A DNA stretch of 64,000 bases from Acidovorax sp. 69 (lineage in GTDB: Bacteria > Pseudomonadota > Gammaproteobacteria > Burkholderiales > Burkholderiaceae_C), in assembly GCF_002797445.1 (NCBI RefSeq), contig NZ_PGEP01000001.1, forward strand, positions 599,001 to 663,000, written 5' to 3'. Positions 17,883 through 25,609 of this stretch are shown here, in pieces. Under the pieces are notes generated by a model. It was not told the origin of the DNA. It ran no database searches and was given only the letters and a program-made list of their open reading frames with translations. The position numbers were made by a program, and so were the translations under genes. Each line of letters begins with the position of its first letter. Within the stretch, counting starts at the first letter, position 1.

Positions 17883-18611
17883 ATGACCACGACGACCACA
17901 GCTCCTCCCATGCTGAGCCTGCGAAACGGAGTGGCCGGCTACGGCCCCACCACCGTGCTGGACGGCCTTTCCTTCGACGTCCACCCCGGCGAGCGCCTGG
18001 CCATGATCGGCCGCAACGGCGTGGGCAAGACCACCGCGCTGCGCGCCGTGATGGGCCTGGTGCCCCTGCGCAGCGGCAGCCTGCACTTTCTGGGGCAGGA
18101 CATCGCCAAGCTGCAGCCCCACCAGCGCGCCGACCTGGGCCTGGGCTATGTGCCGCAGACCCGCGACATCTTCCCTTCGCTGACGGTGGAGGAAAACCTG
18201 CTGGCCGGCCTCAAGCGCCGCCCACGCAGTGCGCTGGACGAGGCCTACACGCTGTTCCCGCGCCTGGCCGAGCGCAGGCGCAACGGCGGCACGCAACTGT
18301 CGGGCGGCGAGCAGCAGATGCTGTCGGTGGCGCGGGCGCTGCTGGGCCGGCCCCGCCTGCTGCTGCTGGACGAACCCCTGGAAGGCCTGGCCCCGCTGAT
18401 CCGCCTGGAGCTGTTGCGCGCGTTTGCGCAGATGGCCGAGCAGACGGGCATCGCCACCATCATCGTGGAGCAGCAGGTGGACGAAGCCCTGCAATACGCC
18501 CAGCGCGCGGTGATCCTGGACCACGGCACGGTCGTGCACACGGCCCCTGCCAATGAACTGTTGAACGACGGAGATACTCTGGAGCGATGGGTCGGCATGG
18601 CCGTCCACTGA
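17883..18611 (+). CDS. livF: ABC transporter ATPase, LivF type
   Basis: A 242-residue ATP-binding subunit starting at ATG 17883, five bases after livG. Walker A is GRNGVGKTT, the signature is LSGGEQQMLSVARAL, and Walker B is LLLLDEPLEGLAP. It completes a full binding-protein/permease/permease/ATPase/ATPase set. The MarR gene follows after 28 bp, which suggests that transport and regulation share a transcript. Confidence 0.93.
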   Translation: MTTTTTAPPMLSLRNGVAGYGPTTVLDGLSFDVHPGERLAMIGRNGVGKTTALRAVMGLVPLRSGSLHFLGQDIAKLQPHQRADLGLGYVPQTRDIFPSLTVEENLLAGLKRRPRSALDEAYTLFPRLAERRRNGGTQLSGGEQQMLSVARALLGRPRLLLLDEPLEGLAPLIRLELLRAFAQMAEQTGIATIIVEQQVDEALQYAQRAVILDHGTVVHTAPANELLNDGDTLERWVGMAVH

Positions 18612-18639
18612 GCAACCACCGATCTCGAACTGACTGAAC

Positions 18640-19203
18640 ATGAGCAAAAAGAAAGCCAGCAAACCTTCCGACGTGCAACTTCCCGACGCGCAGAGCGTGG
18701 TGGACCTGGAACGCTACGTTCCGGCCTACCTGACCTGGATCGCCAACAAGCTCTCGCGCGGAGCCTCGCAGTACTACCTGGACATTTTCGACGTGGGCAT
18801 CGAGACCTGGCGCTGCCTGGTGCTGCTGGCCATCGAGGGCTCCATCTCCGCACAGCAGGTGTCCAAGGTCATGGGCATGGACAAGGGCTCGGTGAGCCGC
18901 TGCTTCAAGGGCATGCAGGAGCGTGGCCTGATCACCACCGAACTCGACAAGACCGACGGCCGCCTGCGCATTGCCGTGCTCACGCCCGCCGGGCGCGCGC
19001 TGCACGGCCAGATCTTGGGCATGGCGCTGGAGCGCGAACGCGCCTTCCTATCCGTCCTTGGCGCGAATGAGGTGGACATGCTGATCGGTCTGCTTCAGCG
19101 CCTGCACGAGAACTTGCCTGCCGTCGAGGTCGCCACGCAGGCGTATGCGAAGAAACATTTCCCCAAGTCCATCGGCACAAGCCTGCGGAAAGCCGAGGAC
19201 TGA
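18640..19203 (+). CDS. MarR-family transcriptional regulator
   Basis: A 187-residue winged-helix protein. The DNA-binding part is recognisable in ISAQQVSKVMGMDKGSVSRC and the wing DKTDGRLRIAVLTPAG, followed by the C-terminal dimerisation helix. The N-terminal 20 residues are Lys-rich. MarR proteins next to aromatic catabolic genes usually repress them and release DNA when the substrate or its CoA ester binds. It likely controls the Liv importer and the vanAB/fdhA genes. Confidence 0.9.
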   Translation: MSKKKASKPSDVQLPDAQSVVDLERYVPAYLTWIANKLSRGASQYYLDIFDVGIETWRCLVLLAIEGSISAQQVSKVMGMDKGSVSRCFKGMQERGLITTELDKTDGRLRIAVLTPAGRALHGQILGMALERERAFLSVLGANEVDMLIGLLQRLHENLPAVEVATQAYAKKHFPKSIGTSLRKAED

Positions 19204-19236
19204 AGGCCTCAAGAACGTTTGAACGCGCATCCCATC

Positions 19237-20190
19237 ATGAATCCATTGAAAGTCATCGTCCGCAGCCGGCGCGCAGAAGCCGAAGGCATCTGCAGCTTCG
19301 AGCTGGCTCACCCTGAGGGGCTGCCCCTGCCGGCATTCACTGCTGGCGCGCACATTGATGTGCACGTGACCCCCGAGATTGTTCGCCAGTACTCGCTGTG
19401 CGGCCAGTCTGCAAATGGTGACTTCTATCGGATCGCTGTTCTTCTGGAGGCGGAGTCACGAGGCGGTTCAGCCGGGATGCACGAACTTGTCCAGGTCGGC
19501 CAACTGCTGACCATCAGTGCGCCGCGCAATCACTTTGAACTGGATAGGACGGCGCAGCACAGCATGCTCTTTGCTGGCGGTATTGGCATCACCCCGATTC
19601 TGGCAATGGCAAACGACCTTCATGCGCAAGGTAAGAGCTTTCAACTGCATTACTGCGGCAGGGCTGCAGACAGGATGGCGTTTCTTGCTGAGATTTCGCA
19701 CAGCTCATTTGCTTCGCATGTCTTCGTGCATACCAGTACTGACGCCCAACGCTTCAACGCAACGCCGATCTTGGTGAACCCCCAACATGGCGGGCATCTG
19801 TATGTCTGTGGCCCGGTGGGCTTCATGGAGCATGTTCTTGATGCCGCTCGCGCCAGTGGTTGGTCTGAGGCTCAGTTGCATCGCGAGTTCTTCGCGGGAA
19901 CGGCGAAACCCCTCGACACCGATGGCACGTTTGCTGTGCGTCTTGCCAGCTCTGGAACCACGTATCAGATTCCCAAGGGGAAGAGCGTGATCGAGGTACT
20001 TACCTCTGCAGGTATTGATGTGCCGTATTCGTGCGAATCCGGCGTTTGCGGTACCTGCCTCACCCCTGTGCTGGAGGGAGTTCCAGACCACAGGGATACC
20101 TTTCTGACAGAGGCTGAGCGTGCCGCCAACGACCAGTTCACACCTTGCTGCTCGAGGGCGCTGACTCCCCTGCTTGTGCTTGATCTGTAG
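19237..20190 (+). CDS. vanB: VanB-type oxidoreductase (FNR domain plus plant-type [2Fe-2S])
   Basis: A 317-residue phthalate-dioxygenase-reductase-family protein. Its order is flavin domain (RQYSLCG), NAD(P)H domain (GGIGITPILAMAND) and a C-terminal ferredoxin domain with CESGVCGTC plus a later Cys (FTPCC). It passes electrons from NADH to the Rieske oxygenase encoded next. ATG 19237 is preferred; an in-frame TTG at 19219 would add six residues. Neither has a strong ribosome site. Confidence 0.9.
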   Translation: MNPLKVIVRSRRAEAEGICSFELAHPEGLPLPAFTAGAHIDVHVTPEIVRQYSLCGQSANGDFYRIAVLLEAESRGGSAGMHELVQVGQLLTISAPRNHFELDRTAQHSMLFAGGIGITPILAMANDLHAQGKSFQLHYCGRAADRMAFLAEISHSSFASHVFVHTSTDAQRFNATPILVNPQHGGHLYVCGPVGFMEHVLDAARASGWSEAQLHREFFAGTAKPLDTDGTFAVRLASSGTTYQIPKGKSVIEVLTSAGIDVPYSCESGVCGTCLTPVLEGVPDHRDTFLTEAERAANDQFTPCCSRALTPLLVLDL

Positions 20191-20231
20191 CCGCGACTTT
20201 CAATACCAAACGACATTACAGGAGCCTATCG

Positions 20232-21328
20232 ATGACTTCCACAGCCTGTGTCCCTCTTGCTGAGATCGGCAAGACACCCTCCAAGTCCAGTACCCCTGAT
20301 CCAAGCCGCTTCCCGCTGGACCAGTGGTACGTCGCCGGCTTCTCTTCAGAGCTGACTGACAAGCCAATTGCGCGCACTTTCCTCGGTCAGAAAGTGGTGC
20401 TCTTTCGAACTGGTGACGGGGTCGTCGCTGCTTTGGAAGATAGATGCTGCCATCGGTCGCTTCCATTGTCGTGCGGCACGGTGGAGAACGCTGGTGTGCG
20501 ATGCGGCTACCACGGCATGCTGTATGCGCCCAGTGGCCAGTGCATCGAAATTCCTGGACAAGAGCGCATTCCGTCAAAAGCCAAAGTGAAGGCTTACAAC
20601 GTGATGGAGCAGAACCAGATCGTCTGGATCTGGATGCCATTGGTTGACGGAGCTGAGCCTAAGAGCTTGCCACCCCAATATCCGCACCATGACGATCCTC
20701 GCTACAAGTTTGGTAGCGGCAACTACCACTACAACGCGCCATGGCAGCTGATCCACGACAACCTGCTGGATCTTAGCCACCTGGGTTATGTGCACCTGCA
20801 AACCATCGGGGGCAATGCTCGGTTGCATATGAATGCAGAGATGAAGGTGACCTCTGAAGGTGATCATGTCAAGGTGGTGCGTTTCATGCCTGGCTCGGCG
20901 CCGCCCCCCACTTACAAGGCTGCATGGCCCTTTGGAGAAAAGATCGACCGCTGGCAGGAGATCGAGTTTCACCTCAGCCATCTGCGCATCTGGACCGGTG
21001 CCGTAGAGCCCGGAACGGACGCGATTGATGATCCCTCGCGCGGCGGCTTTCACATGCGGGGGTTTCATGGCGTCACGCCCGAGACGGATGAAACTGCGCA
21101 CTACTTCTGGAGCATGGCCAGCAATAAGCATCCAGACATGCCCGAGAACATCGATGCGGTCGTACAACAAACTGCCTTCACATTCGATGAAGACCGTGCG
21201 GTGATTGAAGCCCAGTACCAAACATGCTGGAGTTCGGCGACAGGGCTACATGGACGGATATCCATGTCGACGTCGGTGCGAACCGGGCGCGACGCATCGT
21301 CGCCAAGCTGCTGCAGCAACCCAACTAA
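20232..21328 (+). pseudogene. vanA: VanA-type Rieske non-haem iron oxygenase with a 1-base frameshift near the C-terminus
   Basis: The first about 330 residues are an intact VanA-like oxygenase. The Rieske boxes are RCCHR and CGYHGMLY, and the mononuclear iron motif is NLLDLSHLGYVH. At 21220-21222 an AAA run replaces the expected AAAA. The original frame then reads 79 unrelated residues to 21461, overlapping fdhA. Adding one A restores QNMLEFGDRATWTD and a normal end at TAA 21326-21328 (about 365 residues, the usual VanA size). It would O-demethylate a methoxybenzoate and release formaldehyde. The lesion may be a real mutation or a homopolymer sequencing error. Confidence 0.88.
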
Positions 21329-21414
21329 CCGTCAAAAAGCGGGATTCCAGTCAGCCTTACCTGTCTGGATGAGGGTGATCCCTTTAGAAAAATTCAACCG
21401 ATGGAGACAAAACG

Positions 21415-22611
21415 ATGGCTACAAACAGAGGTGTTGTTTACGTATCGCAGGGCAAAGTTGAGGTGCGCCCAATTGATTTCCCGAAGCTGCTCAATCCAAA
21501 AGGTCGAACGGCGAATCATGGTGTCATCCTAAAAGTCCTCACCACCAATATCTGTGGTTCGGATCAGCACATGGTCCGCGGCAGAACGACGGCTCCCGAG
21601 GGGCTGGTCCTTGGGCATGAGATTACCGGCGAAGTAATTGAAGCAGGAAAGGATGTTGAAACCCTTTCGGTGGGCGACATCGTCTCTGTCCCCTTCAACG
21701 TGGCTTGTGGCCGGTGCCGACTTTGCAAGGAGCGGCAGACCGGAGTTTGCCTTACGGTGAACGAGTCTCGGCCAGGTGGCGCATACGGCTACGTGGACAT
21801 GGGCGGGTGGGTGGGAGGGCAGGCCGAGTACGTGATGATCCCGTATGCCGATTTCAATCTTTTGAAGTTTCCTGATCGTGAGCAGGCCATTGAGAAGATC
21901 CGCGACCTCACTTGCCTCTCTGACATTCTGCCCACCGGGTACCACGGCGCAGTCACTGCGGGCGTCGGACCAGGTAGCACGGTCTACATTGCGGGAGCTG
22001 GCCCTGTGGGCTTGGCCGCCGCCGCGTCGGCCCGTCTGCTTGGCGCTGCAGTAGTTATCGTCGGCGATGTAAACCCGGCGCGCATTCAACACGCAAAGAG
22101 TGTGGGGTTTGAAGCCGTCGATCTATCTCTGGATACGCCGCTAGGCGACCAAATCGCGGGTATCTTGGGCGTGCCGGAGGTCGACAGCGCGGTGGATGCG
22201 GTTGGATTCGAAGCGCGTGGTCACGGCCATGAGGGTGCACAGCACGAAGCGCCTGCCACGGTCCTGAATTCGCTGATGGAAGTAACCCGAGCTGCGGGAA
22301 AGATCGGAATTCCTGGACTGTACGTTACCGATGATCCAGGTGGTGTCGACAGCGCCGCGAAGAAGGGAGCACTCAGCATTCGTCTTGGCCTGGGCTGGGC
22401 AAAGTCGCATAGCTTCATGACTGGTCAAACGCCGGTCATGCAATACAACCGCGCACTGATGCAAGCGATTCTTTGGAATCGCATTGATATTGCCAGTGTC
22501 GTGGGCGTCAAACTGATATCCCTCGATCAAGCGCCTGAAGGATACGCGCAGTTCGACGCAGGTGCGCCTACGAAATTCGTGATCGATCCCCATGGACAGC
22601 TCTCGCGCTAA
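21415..22611 (+). CDS. fdhA: glutathione-independent formaldehyde dehydrogenase (zinc-dependent)
   Basis: A 398-residue medium-chain dehydrogenase, the same length as Pseudomonas putida FdhA. Catalytic zinc ligands are expected in NICGSDQH and GHEITG, the structural zinc motif is CGRCRLCKERQTGVC, and the NAD site is IAGAGPVGLAAA. FdhA oxidises formaldehyde to formate with tightly bound NAD. Placed right after a VanAB-type demethylase, it would detoxify the formaldehyde released from methoxyl groups. Its start lies inside the frameshifted tail of the preceding frame. Confidence 0.93.
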   Translation: MATNRGVVYVSQGKVEVRPIDFPKLLNPKGRTANHGVILKVLTTNICGSDQHMVRGRTTAPEGLVLGHEITGEVIEAGKDVETLSVGDIVSVPFNVACGRCRLCKERQTGVCLTVNESRPGGAYGYVDMGGWVGGQAEYVMIPYADFNLLKFPDREQAIEKIRDLTCLSDILPTGYHGAVTAGVGPGSTVYIAGAGPVGLAAAASARLLGAAVVIVGDVNPARIQHAKSVGFEAVDLSLDTPLGDQIAGILGVPEVDSAVDAVGFEARGHGHEGAQHEAPATVLNSLMEVTRAAGKIGIPGLYVTDDPGGVDSAAKKGALSIRLGLGWAKSHSFMTGQTPVMQYNRALMQAILWNRIDIASVVGVKLISLDQAPEGYAQFDAGAPTKFVIDPHGQLSR

Positions 22612-22807
22612 CTAGGCGGGACTTTCGATCAGCCACTTCATGTGGGTGGCTTCGGCAGTTTGAAAGCGTGCGCATGCACGCTTGGCTGTCTTTTCTCAAA
22701 ACCAATCTCTGGCTGGAACTGCTTCACGCGGTCTCGGCTTGGGTGCCTGCGTCTGTCGTGGACTCGGCGTCGCACACCCTTATCCCAAATTCACAAAAGG
22801 AGACAAA

Positions 22808-23971
22808 ATGAAAACGGCCTACAAATCCATTGGGAAGTCCCAACGGGGACTTCTTCCAGTTGCTGTCCTGGCATTAGCAGCAACGGCTTCGCCAAGCATA
22901 TATGCGCAAGCACCGAGCGGGTCGAGCTTGCACCTGTACGGTTTGGTCGATGCGGCATTTGGTAACTTTGAGGGGCCAACCACCGGCGTGAACGCGCAAG
23001 ACCGGGCGGTACGCAAAATTGACGGTGGAGCTATGTCTACCAGTCATTGGGGTGTGCGGGGGAACGAAGATCTAGGCGACGGGCTATCTGCTTCCTTCGA
23101 CTTATCTTCTTTTGTGAGAAACGACAGCGGTGCGACAGGGCGCAGCGATGCGTTGCCTGCACCGGTCAACGTTGCTGCAGACCCCGTTTTCTCTCGAGCT
23201 GCCTGGGTTGGTTTAGCCCACCCAGCATGGGGACGTGTGCGCCTAGGCAACATCACTTCGCTGTTTTTCGTCAACAGTGTCAGCTCGAATGCCTTTGGCG
23301 ACTCGACAGTTCTTGCGCCGCTGAATCTCATCACGTTCATCGGAAGCCCGCTCTCCGGCGGCACTGGCTGGACCAACTCCGTAGCCTACGATAGTCCGTC
23401 GTGGGGAGGGATGAATTTCTCAGCGACGCATGCGATCTCTGAAGGACAAGGTGGTGGCAACACTGCTGTCCGCGCGGCGTTCAGCCAAGGTCCTTTTTCA
23501 GCCTCGATCGTTGGGCAGAGCGTGAAGAAGAATCCGCTCACGTTTGCGGATGGCACGTCCTCGAACGACACTCGAGCTTGGCAGCTTGCTACTTCGTATG
23601 ACTTCACCGTGGTGAAGGTGTTTGCACATTTGGGGGGAATTGAGAATCGAGGAACCGCCGCTGCACCTCTCGATGCATCCTATCGACTCTGGGACTTGAG
23701 CGCCGCCGTGCCACTGGGAGCAGGACGCGTGCTGGCTGGTTACGCGTCTCGACGCACCAATGACAAAGTGGGTGCGGTTCCCGCAACTGCCGCGGGAGGC
23801 AACTTGCAACGTCGCGTCCTAACAGTTGGCTATGACTACTTCTTGTCCAAGAGCACGGACTTGTATCTCATGGCTATTCGTGATCGGACGGTCACGCAAA
23901 CCTTGGGAAATCCGCAAGCGATGTTAGCCACTGGTACCGGTTTGGCGGTAGGCATGCGCCACAGGTTCTAG
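22808..23971 (+). CDS. Gram-negative general porin (Omp32/OmpC-like)
   Basis: A 387-residue outer-membrane protein; ATG 22808 follows AGGAGACAAA. The signal peptide ends at IYAQ, followed by the typical first strand SSLHLYGLVDAAFGN. The C-terminal residue is Phe (GMRHRF), as the BAM complex requires. Alternating hydrophobic strands fit a 16-stranded trimeric porin. As the last gene of the aromatic block it may help aromatic acids cross the outer membrane. Confidence 0.9.
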   Translation: MKTAYKSIGKSQRGLLPVAVLALAATASPSIYAQAPSGSSLHLYGLVDAAFGNFEGPTTGVNAQDRAVRKIDGGAMSTSHWGVRGNEDLGDGLSASFDLSSFVRNDSGATGRSDALPAPVNVAADPVFSRAAWVGLAHPAWGRVRLGNITSLFFVNSVSSNAFGDSTVLAPLNLITFIGSPLSGGTGWTNSVAYDSPSWGGMNFSATHAISEGQGGGNTAVRAAFSQGPFSASIVGQSVKKNPLTFADGTSSNDTRAWQLATSYDFTVVKVFAHLGGIENRGTAAAPLDASYRLWDLSAAVPLGAGRVLAGYASRRTNDKVGAVPATAAGGNLQRRVLTVGYDYFLSKSTDLYLMAIRDRTVTQTLGNPQAMLATGTGLAVGMRHRF

Positions 23972-24688
23972 TCCGCATTGAGGCTGACTGCCACAAAGCG
24001 GCCGTTCCAAGCTGGCTTGAGCGAAATACCATGCAGGCCTCTTTATGATGACCACCACACCATCAGACTAAGGCTTACGCCAATACCTGACCGACCAGAC
24101 CAGCGCACGATGCCAGTCGTGGTTGCCAAAGCGTCGCAATGACACCTGCACTCCGCCAAGCTTCAGATCCACTGCGAGGCCACTTTGCATAGACGAAGTG
24201 CGCTACGCCTCGAAACTGAGTTCGAGGCATGAGCATGCTTCTCTCCGGTTTAATCCGAGTCGATTTAGAGTCTTAAACAAGCTGGTTGCGGTCGCTCATT
24301 TTCCGGGATTGAATGTCGGCGGCTGCATAGACCAGCCACCGGAAATCCGTCTTGCCAAGTGACAACCGTGCACTCGGTACCCGTCATTCGGAGCTTTTGA
24401 CACGGGCTAATAGGAGCCAGCAGCCGCTCTCGATTTCCGCAGACGATTTGGATCGTCCGCAGCGGTTGGAATGCGCCCATCCATCGGGCTGCGATACCAC
24501 GGGATTTAATTTTTTGCGCAGCACCGCCTACGTGCATCTTCCTGAATGAGCGTGCACAGACCCTCATCCAACCATTGAAAGGTGCAAATAGCAATAGTCA
24601 GGCTTTCACTTCTGAACACTTATCCCAATGAGGCATTTGGGATAGTCTCTGACAGTTGGCTGCCCCATCGCTTGGTCCCCACAAGTTG
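23972..24688. other. gene-poor stretch between porin gene and recombinase operon
   Basis: I see no convincing gene in these 717 bases; the longest frame (24123-24362, +) has no recognisable protein. Base composition is lower in GC than on either side. Two perfect inverted repeats are visible: GCCTCGAA-N6-TTCGAGGC (24207-24228) and TATCCCAA-N8-TTGGGATA (24621-24644). The second lies just beyond the 3' end of the 306-residue gene. This may be the inner edge of an inserted element. Confidence 0.5.
24621..24644. repeat. perfect 8-bp inverted repeat downstream of the recombinase operon
   Basis: TATCCCAA at 24621-24628 and TTGGGATA at 24637-24644 with an 8-bp spacer. It lies 45 bp after the stop of the 306-residue minus-strand gene. 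There is no T-run on the minus strand, so it is not a classical terminator. It could be an end or binding site of the element. Confidence 0.4.
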
Positions 24689-25609
24689 TCAATGGAAGAG
24701 GCTAGCCATGCTTTCCGCTAGTGCCGCCTCGAGCCTTTGGCTCGCTTTCTTCACGTCTGGAATCCCAATCAGCGTTGCTGAGAAAGTGACGCAGCCCCGT
24801 GTGTCGAACTTCGCGTTGATGGTCAACTTCATCTCGAGCGATTCACCGAGCGAAGCCGCCAGGGACGCGAGCAACCAGCCCACGTCGTCAACGAGTGCCA
24901 CGTCAAAAACCCTGACGCCAGTGTCTTTCTCGGTGAATATTGAGGAGGGCTCGGGCAGGGACGCAAGGCGCAAGCGGCATGACCGCGTCGCCTGATCTAC
25001 ACTGACCACCCGTCCGATCACTCGATGCACTTCAGCGCCATGAACTAGAACGGATTTTCTGGGCTGGTCGCTCGTCCCCGCGTGGATGATCGCGGCGCCA
25101 TCGCTGATCGGATCCGAGCCGCTTGCCAAAGAAGCAAACGCTGCTCGGGCACGAGCCGGATCAGCTTCTGCAGAAAGTGCTGAGCACAGTTGTTCCGTTG
25201 TAAGTTGCCTCGCCTGGAAGCGATCGATCAACGGGGCTATCCGATGAACGAGGGCCTTGGCGGCCTCACGCTCAGTTTCAGTTTCTTCGGCAAGGTCGCC
25301 ATCCAGACGCCGTTGGCGACCTGCCTTGCGCGCTACGAACACAGTCAAAGCCTCAGCATCCTCGGTGCGCACGCCCACAATGGTCAAGTCGCGCGGGTGA
25401 GCGTGGACCCCTTGCAGTTTGCGTTCTGCGTCTTTCAAGAGCTGGATAAGGTGCTGAACCGGAAGCAGGCGTGTGGCCCCTTCCTTTAGGGCAAGTTTTG
25501 ATTGCCCAAGATATTCATCTTGCAATACTTCGACATTCGAGTTTGTTTGGATGTGGGTCTCAAAAGTCGTGCAGAAGTCGCCATGGTTCGGGCAAATTTC
25601 AGTTTGCAT
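24689..25609 (-). CDS. unrecognised 306-residue protein, partner of the large recombinase-like protein
   Basis: No family is recognised. The N-terminus has C-P-N-H and a later Cys (EICPNHGDFC), which could be a small metal site. The middle (about residues 90-170) is charged and probably helical. The C-terminal half looks beta-rich and ends with a predicted helix (KKASQRLEAALAESMASLF). Its start overlaps the end of the large gene by 11 bp, so translation is probably coupled. It may be an accessory or directionality factor, but nothing in the sequence proves this. GC content is lower than in the flanking genes. Confidence 0.75.
   Translation of the reverse strand: MQTEICPNHGDFCTTFETHIQTNSNVEVLQDEYLGQSKLALKEGATRLLPVQHLIQLLKDAERKLQGVHAHPRDLTIVGVRTEDAEALTVFVARKAGRQRRLDGDLAEETETEREAAKALVHRIAPLIDRFQARQLTTEQLCSALSAEADPARARAAFASLASGSDPISDGAAIIHAGTSDQPRKSVLVHGAEVHRVIGRVVSVDQATRSCRLRLASLPEPSSIFTEKDTGVRVFDVALVDDVGWLLASLAASLGESLEMKLTINAKFDTRGCVTFSATLIGIPDVKKASQRLEAALAESMASLFH

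Noticed and set aside
24123..24362. 79-codon open frame in the gap after the porin gene
   Set aside because: No recognisable domain, no ribosome site and atypical codon use.
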